Below are positions 1-6,078 of a stretch of 6,129 nt of DNA, one piece after another. Origin of the DNA: an uncultured Bacteroidales bacterium (lineage in GTDB: Bacteria; Bacteroidota; Bacteroidia; Bacteroidales; JAUNSR01). Made by a program: the position numbers and the translations under genes. Positions within the stretch are counted from its first letter, which is position 1. Every line of letters begins with the position of its first letter. The stretch is from contig CAMTOW010000138.1 of the NCBI GenBank assembly GCA_947074245.1, positions 1 to 6,129 of the forward strand, read 5' to 3'. The notes under the pieces are model-generated. The model was not told the origin of the DNA. It did not search any database and saw only the letters and a list, made by a program, of their open reading frames with translations.

Positions 1-212
1 GGAAACTGCCTGAAGAGTCATTATTCATGAAAAAAGAGATCATTCTTCCGTCGGGAGAAAGTATTTCGGTGGATCGATTGGAGCGACCGCAGCTGTTTCT
101 GGATGAAAACGACGATCCGATTGTATTGTATGCGGCTTGCTCGATCTCGGTATTGGGTATGAGAAAAGACGGAAGTTCGTTTAATATACAGATTCCGATC
201 GAGATGAAATAA
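1..212 (+). CDS. C-terminal fragment of a probable glycoside hydrolase (5' end outside window)
   Basis: The reading frame is open from base 3 to a TAA at 210-212, so this is the last ~69 codons of a longer gene. The ATG at 27 is most likely an internal methionine, because the frame continues upstream of it without a stop. The tail contains SVDRLERPQLFLDENDDPIV followed by LYAACSI. From memory of the family, an 'ERPqllfDe.g.P..ly.A' ending is common at the C-terminus of Bacteroidota glycosidases with a five-bladed beta-propeller (GH43/GH117-like). That assignment is inference from one motif: the catalytic residues lie outside the window and the substrate cannot be told. A hypothetical protein with the same ending remains possible. 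The gene converges on the M81 gene and the two share the hairpin terminator that follows. Confidence 0.6.
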   Translation, partial: KLPEESLFMKKEIILPSGESISVDRLERPQLFLDENDDPIVLYAACSISVLGMRKDGSSFNIQIPIEMK

Positions 213-240
213 TGGGGAAAACGACCCGAAATAAGAAACA

Positions 241-286
241 AAAAGAACCATAACGTTCCTGTAAAACGTTATGGTTCTTTTCTTTT
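241..286. terminator. Bidirectional intrinsic terminator between convergent genes
   Basis: A perfect 17-bp inverted repeat has arms at 241-257 (AAAAGAACCATAACGTT) and 265-281, with a 7-nt loop (cctgtaa). On the plus strand the stem runs into TTTTCTTTT. On the minus strand the left arm ends in TTTT. It lies 28 bp after the stop of the glycosidase-like gene and about 45 bp beyond the stop of the M81 gene, so it probably ends both transcripts. Confidence 0.85.
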
Positions 287-291
287 GGGGA

Positions 292-310
292 TATTCGCAA
301 TTTGCGAATA
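292..310. repeat. 19-bp perfect palindrome of unknown role
   Basis: TATTCGCAA-T-TTGCGAATA is a 9-bp inverted repeat around a single central base. It sits between the shared terminator and the 3' end of the M81 gene. No T-run follows on either strand, so it does not look like an intrinsic terminator. The odd-length symmetry resembles a binding site for a dimeric protein, but it is in a convergent 3' region rather than at a promoter. Its function is unknown. Confidence 0.6.
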
Positions 311-326
311 CCTGTATTGTTCGAGA

Positions 327-1865
327 TTATTGTCCGATGAAAATCACGTCCAAAGCCGGATCAGCCATATCGGGATCAAGCGGAAAGATCGGACGTTGAA
401 TCCGTTTGTACGGAAGTTCGGTCAGCTCCTGATCTACGCCACCGCGGGTATGAGCCATCATCCAATCGGCACGCATATCATATAAATCTTCGGTAAGATA
501 GCCGAGTTTCACGACAATGATATCCGCCTGACGCGGATTTAGGTTGAGACGGTCGAAATCGGCTTCATAATGGAATCCTCTTCGCTTTTCGGTAACGATG
601 ACCTGCATGGATCCGATGCGGATAACCGCCTGCGAATTATCCGGATTCTCATAAACCGCTTCTACGACACCGTCGAGAAGAACAGGGCCTGCATAACGAT
701 TGTCTACCGCAGCACCTGCATATCCTTTCACGCGATTGCCGACTCCGGCTTTGCGAGCCGCTTCGACCAATTCGGGACCCGGAATGGAAGCATAGATGAT
801 TCGTTTTCCTTTCGGTGATTTGAACTCCGAGCGGTTGAGTAGTTTATCGAGCGTCCAGGTAACGTCGCCTGCACCTCCGGCTGTCGGGTTATCGCCCATA
901 TCGCTGATGAAGTATGGTTTTTTATCGCTCTTCAACGCAGTAGCCAAAACTTCATCGAGCGTAGCGGTAGGAGCCACGAACTCGAATTCACTTCGAACCG
1001 ACCAGAATTTTTCTGCAAGCGATTTCGCGCCCGCTTCAACTTGCTTCTTATCATCGCCTACGACCATCACAACCGCGTGGTTGCGGGGTTCGTCAGCCCA
1101 AGGATAAGACATCCAGATCGCGGCATCGGTAACTCCGTCCATCGCTTCGATGGGTACGATCGCGTCGTAAAGGGATTTGCCCGGATCAATGCGGGTAGAT
1201 GTCTTTTCGCCCGGAAGAAGAATCGGCACGTTTACCCAAGCTTTGTATTTGGGTTTTCCTTTGCCCGATTCCAGTCGATCAAGAAGATTGTCGATGGCTC
1301 GTTTGCGAGAAATATAACGATCGGTATGGGGCGCCATACGATAAGCCGTGATCAGATCGGAGTTTTCCGCCAAACGGTGAGATACACAGCCGTGAGGATC
1401 CATCGAGGTAGAAATGATCACGTCGTTGCCGATCACTTCACGAATGCGAGTGATGTAATCTCCTTCGGGATCGTCAAGGCCCTCGACGCTCATCGCACCG
1501 TGTATATCCAGAAAAAGAGCATCGAAAGGAAGATTTTGTTGTAGCAATTCCAAAGAACGGCTTAGGAGAGAGTCATAACAAGCGCGGGTAACCATACCGC
1601 CCGGTGTGGCCCAAGAGACCATGGTTGGGAGCCATTCGGCGCGAGCCATCAGCGTCGTGTCTTCCGCAAAAAACGGATAGGATTTCAGAATATCTTCGCC
1701 ATAGCGAGGACGAAACATATCCAATGTGGTACGGGCCGGAGAGAATGTGCTACACTCGACACCTACACCTACGATAGCAACGCGAGGACGTTTTTTTTCG
1801 GCAGAGGAGCAACCGATCAGCATTAAAAATGCTAGAGCGGCTCCAAAGAAACGTGTAAAGTTCAT
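327..1865 (-). CDS. M81 family metallopeptidase (MlrC/DUF1485-like) lipoprotein
   Basis: The product is a 512-residue predicted lipoprotein of the M81 family, whose named member MlrC (microcystinase C) hydrolyses linear microcystin peptides; the substrate here is unknown. The chosen ATG at 1865 gives an N-terminus MNFTRFFG, a hydrophobic segment and a lipobox LIGC with the acylated cysteine at residue 19, so it is probably membrane anchored outside the cytoplasm. The frame also extends eight codons upstream to a TTG at 1889, which would lengthen the signal without benefit. Family signatures seen, in order: VECSTFSP (36-43), LDIHGAM with D120 and H122, MDPHG with D156 and H158, and YRMAPHTD with H180 and D182. 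These acidic and histidine residues are the likely zinc site. A Gly-rich SDMGDNP...GGAGD stretch follows at 321-334. The usual HETNTF-type motif is VECSTF here, so its first histidine is replaced by valine. The length suits the two-domain family (DUF1485 plus MlrC C-terminal domain). A terminator separates it from the M48 gene upstream, so it is probably a single transcription unit. Confidence 0.9.
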   Translation of the reverse strand: MNFTRFFGAALAFLMLIGCSSAEKKRPRVAIVGVGVECSTFSPARTTLDMFRPRYGEDILKSYPFFAEDTTLMARAEWLPTMVSWATPGGMVTRACYDSLLSRSLELLQQNLPFDALFLDIHGAMSVEGLDDPEGDYITRIREVIGNDVIISTSMDPHGCVSHRLAENSDLITAYRMAPHTDRYISRKRAIDNLLDRLESGKGKPKYKAWVNVPILLPGEKTSTRIDPGKSLYDAIVPIEAMDGVTDAAIWMSYPWADEPRNHAVVMVVGDDKKQVEAGAKSLAEKFWSVRSEFEFVAPTATLDEVLATALKSDKKPYFISDMGDNPTAGGAGDVTWTLDKLLNRSEFKSPKGKRIIYASIPGPELVEAARKAGVGNRVKGYAGAAVDNRYAGPVLLDGVVEAVYENPDNSQAVIRIGSMQVIVTEKRRGFHYEADFDRLNLNPRQADIIVVKLGYLTEDLYDMRADWMMAHTRGGVDQELTELPYKRIQRPIFPLDPDMADPALDVIFIGQ

Positions 1866-1921
1866 TTTTGAGATTATTTGATTAAGCAATTTGATGAATC
1901 GATATTGAGAGCCTAAAAATA

Positions 1922-1967
1922 CAAATAAAAAATACCTCCGAAAGAGCCGTTGGGCATTTCGGAGGTA
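1922..1967 (-). terminator. Intrinsic terminator of the M48 protease gene
   Basis: An 11-bp stem is formed by 1933-1943 (TACCTCCGAAA) and 1957-1967, with a 13-nt loop that may itself pair GCC (1946-1948) with GGC (1953-1955). Read on the minus strand the stem is followed by TTTTTTATTTGT (1932 down to 1921). It lies about 65 bp past the stop of the M48 gene and upstream of the M81 start, so the two protease genes appear to be transcribed separately. Confidence 0.85.
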
Positions 1968-2029
1968 AAAAATGTATTGAATCCGGTTGTTTTATGGATC
2001 CGGATCGTTCTGTGAAAGTCTTGAATCGT

Positions 2030-2818
2030 TTATTTTTTCAGGGCATCGGCTTTTTCGCGCATTCTTTTTGCTCGGCTCTCACTGTCGGGGTGAGATGAAA
2101 ACATCTGCTGTACCGCAGAAGCTTTATTGCCACCCGATAGTTCTACCAACTGATCAAGCGCCTCTGCCATCGCGTAGGGATTAACATCGGAAGCCACGCA
2201 GAGATCGAACGCATGATCGTCTGCCGCATTCTCCTGTCTGCGAGAAAAGGATGCTCCGGATAGTGCCTTGGCCAATTGCCCTAACTGCGAGTCATTCAGT
2301 TTGGCTGCGGTATTGCTGACCGCGCCCGCCGCATTGCCTAATGCAGACATCATGTATGCGTTTTTCATCGCGTCTTTAGAATCGGTGTTTACTACGTGAC
2401 CGATCTCATGGGCGATTACGGCAAAAATCTGATCGTTGCTCATTACTTCCATCAATCCCGCGCAAACGCGGATGCTGCCGTCTCCGCAAGCGAAAGCGTT
2501 TACATCGGTTACTTCATATACGCCGAAATTGAGATTGAGCGATTCGGTGTTCTTGAAAGAAGACGCGATGGTATCGAGTCGTAGGGCAAGTTCGGAGCCC
2601 GGAGCCGCGAGCGGATTGTTCTGATCCATCCAGGTCATATATTCCCGGCTCATATTTGCCACATCGGTGTCGGAAAGGGTTACGGCTTTCGTAGCCTCTG
2701 TCGCTGCCTGTACGGCTTTGACCGCATTTATTTTCTTACCTCCCAGTTTAACCTGCGCATTCGCATTCAAGGCAGCGGATAGGATAATCCCTGCCATAAT
2801 TGTTTGTTTTAATCTCAT
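2030..2818 (-). CDS. Exported M48 family zinc metalloprotease, LoiP/YggG-like
   Basis: This 262-residue protein starts at an ATG (2818-2816). It begins with a typical Sec signal peptide (MRLKQ, hydrophobic core, then ANA before Q22) and has no lipobox, so it is probably soluble in the periplasm. The zinc motif HEIGH is at 137-141. The third ligand is probably E196 in RRQENAADD, and H243 in SSHPDSESRA matches the family's downstream histidine. Order and wording of motifs (VNAFACGDGSIRV at 106-118, LMEVMSNDQ, SQLGQL, FSRRQE) follow E. coli LoiP (YggG), an outer-membrane-associated protease of 252 residues. LoiP is a lipoprotein, so the anchoring differs here. The likely role is turnover of misfolded or damaged envelope proteins, inferred from the family; the substrate is unknown. 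It lacks the TPR domain of BepA. It has its own terminator downstream and an AT-rich promoter region upstream. Confidence 0.93.
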   Translation of the reverse strand: MRLKQTIMAGIILSAALNANAQVKLGGKKINAVKAVQAATEATKAVTLSDTDVANMSREYMTWMDQNNPLAAPGSELALRLDTIASSFKNTESLNLNFGVYEVTDVNAFACGDGSIRVCAGLMEVMSNDQIFAVIAHEIGHVVNTDSKDAMKNAYMMSALGNAAGAVSNTAAKLNDSQLGQLAKALSGASFSRRQENAADDHAFDLCVASDVNPYAMAEALDQLVELSGGNKASAVQQMFSSHPDSESRAKRMREKADALKK

Positions 2819-2848
2819 ACCTTATTCTAAAAACTTTAAAAACGACTG

Positions 2849-2856
2849 CGAATATA
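2849..2856 (-). promoter_or_regulatory. Possible -7 box of the M48 protease gene
   Basis: On the minus strand 2856 to 2849 reads TATATTCG, one mismatch from the Bacteroidota -7 consensus TAnnTTTG, about 30 nt before the ATG. The upstream DNA is very AT-rich, but no clear TTTG -33 box is present at 19-21 nt, so the call is weak. Confidence 0.3.
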
Positions 2857-2861
2857 CACTA

Positions 2862-3002
2862 AATTAAATAAAAATAATAAAATAAATTCTGCGGACTATC
2901 GATGGGATACTTGGGGATTTGATTGAAGAGCAGGTTGATTGAGGGAGCAAGATGTTGCTGCAAACCTTGATACAGCATAAGGGGATGGGATAGAATCTTA
3001 TG
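2862..3002. other. Spacer without a convincing gene
   Basis: The part next to the M48 gene is extremely AT-rich. From about 2888 to 2995 the composition shifts to GC-richer and strongly purine-rich on the plus strand. It holds a 9-bp direct repeat GATGGGATA (2901-2909 and 2984-2992), a short hairpin AGCAA-gatg-TTGCT, and a repeated TTGATTGA word. A 39-codon minus-strand frame from an ATG at 2978 to a TAG at 2859 crosses it, but it runs into the M48 promoter region and has no recognisable ribosome site. I see no RNA gene or transposase. Confidence 0.4.
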
Positions 3003-3038
3003 AAAAAAAGCTGTCTGAGTAGGTCTCAGACAGCTTTT
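2999..3038 (-). terminator. Intrinsic terminator of the pncA-pncB operon
   Basis: A perfect 14-bp stem has arms at 3006-3019 (AAAAGCTGTCTGAG) and 3025-3038, with a 5-nt loop. Read on the minus strand it is followed by a run of seven T (3009 down to 3003). It begins only 6 bp after the pncB stop codon, which fits factor-independent termination of the operon. Confidence 0.9.
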
Positions 3039-3044
3039 ATGAGG

Positions 3045-4256
3045 TTATGGGAGCGTATTTAAATTCAACGCATCCATGAATCGTTTGATGACTTCCGGTT
3101 TTCCGGTATATTTTCCGTCGTCTTCGCTTAATTTGCACGTATCGTTGTAGAACGACCAGGATTCCGTGATCTTGGCCGCGACAAGTTTGATGACGATATT
3201 CATCGGTTTTATATCGGCAAAATCGTTGGTGAAATGTGTGCCTATACCGAACGAAGGTTGGCAATAAGCAGAAGCGTATTTATGAAGTTCGATCGCCTGA
3301 TCGGTATTCAGCGCATTACTGAAAACGATTTGTTTGGTTTTCGGATCAATTCCCAAAGATTTGTATTTGGCAACGATTTTCTGCAACTGTTCGCGGTTGT
3401 CGCCACTGTCGATTCGTAATCCTTTGAAGAGATTGGCAAAATCTTCGGAAAAATTCAAGCTGAATATTTCCCAACCGAAACTATCGTACAGATAGGTTCC
3501 GAGAGCTCCGCGAAAGGTGTTACGCCAGGATTCCATCGCAATATTGTTGGCCATCTGCGGACCGTACATTCCTCCGATCGCGCAAATGAATTCATGCGCC
3601 ATGGTGCCGACCGGCAACAAGTCATGTTTCATAGCCAAGTAGACATTGCTCGTACCAACAAACCGACCGGGCCAGGAACGCGATGTGTAACAATCCTTCA
3701 TGGCTTGAACGAGAATATCTTCCGATTCGAACGAGGCACGACGGCGAGTTCCGAAATCGGTGAAAATACATCCCGCTTCGAGCAATCGTTCGGCTTTGTC
3801 ATAAGAATTCTTATAATGAGCCTCATAATCCAATTTGGCTGTTTGCCCGGTCATGATATAAAAAAGTTCTGAAATTATGGCGAGAACTTTTACTTCAAGC
3901 AAAATGGTATCGGCCCAACTACCCTCTATTTCTATGGAAAGGCGTCCTTCGTCGTCCTGCCATGCTTTAATCCATTTGTGGTTGAAACGATACCCTTTCA
4001 GGTATTTGAAAAACCAATGTGGAAGGTAGTAGCATTTATGCTTCATAAAATCGATTTCATCGTCGGTGATGACAACTTCTTCGAGCATTTGGATCTGTTC
4101 GGTCAGACTCGCAGCAAATCCTGGCGGATAGATGGTGTTGTCCCTATCGGTAAATGAATATTTGACCTGCGCACGTGGAAAATTATCAATTACCGCGCAA
4201 CACATCGTCAGTTTATAAAGATCATCATCCGTAAAGTGTTGGATTATCTGTTTCAT
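3045..4256 (-). CDS. pncB: Nicotinate phosphoribosyltransferase
   Basis: The enzyme joins nicotinate and phosphoribosyl pyrophosphate into nicotinate mononucleotide, coupled to ATP hydrolysis, in the cytoplasm. It is the second step of deamidating NAD salvage. The length (403 residues) matches the ~400-residue bacterial PncB. Recognised signatures are FTDDDLYKLTM at 8-18, FTDFGTRRR at 165-173, GTMAHEF at 217-223 with H221 corresponding to the histidine phosphorylated in Salmonella PncB, the phosphoribosyl-binding RIDSGD at 281-286, and FGIGTHFTND at 336-345. All expected motifs are intact. The ATG at 4256-4254 starts one base after the pncA stop (TGAAATG on the minus strand), which suggests translational coupling and explains the lack of a separate ribosome site. 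A strong terminator follows. A nicotinamide phosphoribosyltransferase is less likely because of the length, the motifs and the pncA partner. Confidence 0.96.
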   Translation of the reverse strand: MKQIIQHFTDDDLYKLTMCCAVIDNFPRAQVKYSFTDRDNTIYPPGFAASLTEQIQMLEEVVITDDEIDFMKHKCYYLPHWFFKYLKGYRFNHKWIKAWQDDEGRLSIEIEGSWADTILLEVKVLAIISELFYIMTGQTAKLDYEAHYKNSYDKAERLLEAGCIFTDFGTRRRASFESEDILVQAMKDCYTSRSWPGRFVGTSNVYLAMKHDLLPVGTMAHEFICAIGGMYGPQMANNIAMESWRNTFRGALGTYLYDSFGWEIFSLNFSEDFANLFKGLRIDSGDNREQLQKIVAKYKSLGIDPKTKQIVFSNALNTDQAIELHKYASAYCQPSFGIGTHFTNDFADIKPMNIVIKLVAAKITESWSFYNDTCKLSEDDGKYTGKPEVIKRFMDALNLNTLP

Positions 4257-4257
4257 T

Positions 4258-4806
4258 TCATAGGGATTTTATCATATTATCAAGAGCCTCGCCGCCATCC
4301 AAAGAGGGGGAGTAGGAACACAAAACATTGAAACGGAGAGACGGATAGAGTTTCAGTCCGTCTTTCAACGTATTGAGTACGCATATATCGCCGGCAAGAC
4401 CGCAAAGATCGATCTGGTCGATCTGATGTTTGGCAATAATATCTTTCAGCTTCGTTGCCGATTCCGGGTTTTTGAAGATGGAATATTCTTCGGTATCGGG
4501 ATCGGTGCCTTTATGCAGTATCGTAAGTTCTCCGGCAGTCGTATTCAACGGCGCGATAAGTGCGGACCAGATTGATGCTCCATGTGTGTATTGCACGCAA
4601 TGAGTTGGCCACTCGCCTCCATTCTCGACAAAAGAGATGTGACGATAAGGGTGCCAGTCGAGCGTAACCACCTTTCGGCGATAGGTGCCGTCTTGAGCGA
4701 GGATGTATCCGGCAAGCTTATCCATCGCCTCTTCCGCACCCGGTACAGGAAGCGAACCGTTGATGAAATCAACTTGCGGATCAACAATCAATAAGAGTTT
4801 GTTCAT
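4258..4806 (-). CDS. pncA: Nicotinamidase (isochorismatase-fold hydrolase)
   Basis: The enzyme hydrolyses nicotinamide to nicotinate and ammonia, supplying the substrate for PncB encoded immediately downstream. The 182-residue product from the ATG at 4806 starts MNKLLLIVDPQVDF. An in-frame TTG two codons upstream (4812) is a less likely start. The catalytic triad of the family is visible: D9 in VDPQVDF, K99 in LHKGTD and C142 in GLAGDICVL. Metal ligands are D50 and H52 in LDWHP and H69 in WPTHCV. The length is slightly below that of E. coli PncA (~213). This family also includes isochorismatases and pyrazinamide-cleaving enzymes, but the metal-ligand pattern and the pncB partner make nicotinamidase the strong choice. 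It is the first gene of the operon and is preceded by a Bacteroidota-type promoter. Confidence 0.95.
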   Translation of the reverse strand: MNKLLLIVDPQVDFINGSLPVPGAEEAMDKLAGYILAQDGTYRRKVVTLDWHPYRHISFVENGGEWPTHCVQYTHGASIWSALIAPLNTTAGELTILHKGTDPDTEEYSIFKNPESATKLKDIIAKHQIDQIDLCGLAGDICVLNTLKDGLKLYPSLRFNVLCSYSPSLDGGEALDNMIKSL

Positions 4807-4826
4807 TATCAATTCGTATTTTACTT

Positions 4827-4859
4827 CAAAATTACGAGTAAATTCTTATCATAAGCAGA
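4827..4859 (-). promoter_or_regulatory. Bacteroidota-type promoter for pncA-pncB
   Basis: On the minus strand a -7 box TAATTTTG (4834 to 4827) fits TAnnTTTG exactly. A TCTG (4859 to 4856), one mismatch from the -33 TTTG, lies 21 nt upstream, within the usual spacing. The transcript would start near 4820, leaving a short leader before the ATG at 4806. No riboswitch-sized leader or clear operator is visible. Confidence 0.55.
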
Positions 4860-4991
4860 AAGAAAGAGTTTCTAATCGTTTTTTTATAAAATATTGAAAG
4901 GGCGAACAGCCGAATGAGCCGTTTTGAGGATAGATCAACTTCTTGATATTGCACGAGATGATTCATAATCGATACTCTATTATTATCTTTA

Positions 4992-4999
4992 TAATATTG
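4992..4999 (+). promoter_or_regulatory. Weak candidate -7 box for the PD-(D/E)XK gene
   Basis: TAATATTG differs from TAnnTTTG at one position and lies about 30 nt before the ATG at 5030. No TTTG is found at the expected -33 distance. The region from 4860 to 5029 is otherwise AT-rich intergenic DNA between divergent genes. Confidence 0.25.
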
Positions 5000-5029
5000 A
5001 GCTTGTTCATCTGATAATAAAGAAATAAG

Positions 5030-5971
5030 ATGGAAAAAATCTACAAAGGAAGAGGGTTTCATACCAATAAGGGATTGCTCGAATTTAAGAATGTAGTTGA
5101 TTATATTCTTGAAAAGGAGAAAGAACTGGATATTCAGATTCGAGAAGATTATGCAAATATCTATTATAAAGGAGGAAACATCTGCAAATTCCATCGCTCG
5201 AATCACATTGAGTTCGATAAATTCTATTTCAACAACCGTTCGCCGGAAGTTCGCCGAATTCAGATCGAAGGAGACAAAAAGAGAGGCATTCCCCGCGATA
5301 ATAGGCTATATAATGAACTGGTGAGTCAAACGAACGAATTGAAAGATCTATTCAAGACGGGGCAATACAGCCTGTATTTTGATGCGGCGAAGGCCGTAAT
5401 GGAGCGTTATTGGAAGTCACGTGGTAAAGATAACGGAGAACGGAAGGATCAGCAACACCTTTGTATGGCGAATCTTTATGGGAAATCGGATTATATGGTG
5501 TTGGATATTGAGTTTGAAGTAAGCCGGTTGAGTTCGTATAGATATCTTGGACCATCGGGTAAAGTCGCTCCTCGATTTGATTTGATTGCGATTGATCGTG
5601 CAGGCAACCTGTGTGTAATCGAATTAAAGACGGGTACGGGGGCTCTCTACGGGAAATCGGGTATGAGAGAACATTATATTTGTTATCAAGACAGCATCCA
5701 TCGAAATCCGAAACAGTTTGTTGAAGAAATGCGGTTTTTATTGAATCAGAAAAAGTTTTTAGGAATCGTTCCGAACGAAGTCGAGATAAAATCAGATTTA
5801 CCACGATTTCTTTTTGCTTTTACCTGTGACGGCAAAAAGTTATTTTCTGATCAGGAAAAAGAGTTTAAAAATGAAACGGCTCGCATTGATAGTCAGATTC
5901 AAACAATTGTTGTGCCGAAAGGAACTTATCGTTTGATGAAAAATTCGGAGCATTCGGATTTTTTGGAATAG
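5030..5971 (+). CDS. Putative PD-(D/E)XK superfamily nuclease with unrecognised N-terminal half
   Basis: The protein has 313 residues and ends at a TAG. I do not recognise a named family over the full length. Residues ~153-225 carry the pattern of a PD-(D/E)XK nuclease core: an acidic lead-in DIEFEVSRL (159-167, candidate E161/E163), PRFDLIAID (181-189) with D184, CVIELKTG (195-202) with E198 and K200, then a GKSGM...HYICYQDSI segment with Q220. D184-E198-x-K200 is the expected metal-binding and catalytic set. The N-terminal ~150 residues are charged, with KEKELDIQIRED near 29-40 and aromatic stretches at 113-128, and may bind nucleic acid or be a separate domain. There is no signal peptide or membrane segment, so the protein is cytoplasmic. 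The ATG is the first start after an in-frame stop at 5018-5020, with a purine-rich leader (aaagaaataag). It is divergent from pncA and is followed by a terminator and a tRNA gene. A restriction, DNA-repair or phage-defence nuclease is possible, but no methylase, helicase or toxin partner is in view. Confidence 0.7.
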   Translation: MEKIYKGRGFHTNKGLLEFKNVVDYILEKEKELDIQIREDYANIYYKGGNICKFHRSNHIEFDKFYFNNRSPEVRRIQIEGDKKRGIPRDNRLYNELVSQTNELKDLFKTGQYSLYFDAAKAVMERYWKSRGKDNGERKDQQHLCMANLYGKSDYMVLDIEFEVSRLSSYRYLGPSGKVAPRFDLIAIDRAGNLCVIELKTGTGALYGKSGMREHYICYQDSIHRNPKQFVEEMRFLLNQKKFLGIVPNEVEIKSDLPRFLFAFTCDGKKLFSDQEKEFKNETARIDSQIQTIVVPKGTYRLMKNSEHSDFLE

Positions 5972-6034
5972 TACTTCGTCGGATTAGGTTGGTGGCAAAA
6001 AGGATGAACTCTTTTTACCGGAAGGATAGAACAA

Positions 6035-6069
6035 AAAAATCCCGAAAGCTTTTAGCCTTCGGGATTTTT
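6035..6069. terminator. Terminator between the nuclease-like gene and tRNA-Asp
   Basis: A 12-bp stem pairs 6035-6046 (AAAAATCCCGAA) with 6058-6069. The inner bases GCT (6048-6050) and AGC (6054-6056) can extend it. On the plus strand it ends in TTTTT and on the minus strand in a run of seven T, so it can serve both the plus-strand gene and the minus-strand tRNA transcript. Confidence 0.85.
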
Positions 6070-6078
6070 CGTAATCTG

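Noticed and set aside
1041..1544. A 167-codon plus-strand open frame
   Set aside because: It is antisense to the intact M81 gene, whose motifs are clear in the other strand, and its translation has no family features.
1981..2005. A 6-bp inverted repeat ATCCGG...CCGGAT downstream of the M48 stop
   Set aside because: The stem is short with a 13-nt loop and no T-run. The stronger hairpin at 1933-1967 explains termination.
2859..2978. A 39-codon minus-strand frame in the M48-pncB spacer
   Set aside because: There is no ribosome site, promoter or recognisable motif, and it runs into the promoter region of the M48 gene. It is described under the spacer instead of being called a gene.
4258..4806. 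NAD-depleting defence system as an explanation for pncA-pncB beside a nuclease-like gene
   Set aside because: Both enzymes have all their usual motifs and form a standard salvage operon with its own promoter and terminator. The nuclease-like gene is divergent, so there is no evidence that they are linked.
4832..5206. A 124-codon minus-strand frame, with a plausible-looking stretch of protein between 4832 and 5040
   Set aside because: Its first part is antisense to the nuclease-like gene, its stop overlaps the pncA -7 box, and the composition is that of AT-rich intergenic DNA with no recognisable motif. A shorter 44-codon version from the ATG at 4966 also has no support.
5352..5804. A 150-codon minus-strand open frame
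   Set aside because: It is antisense to the nuclease-core region of the plus-strand gene, and the protein has low-complexity, non-motif content.
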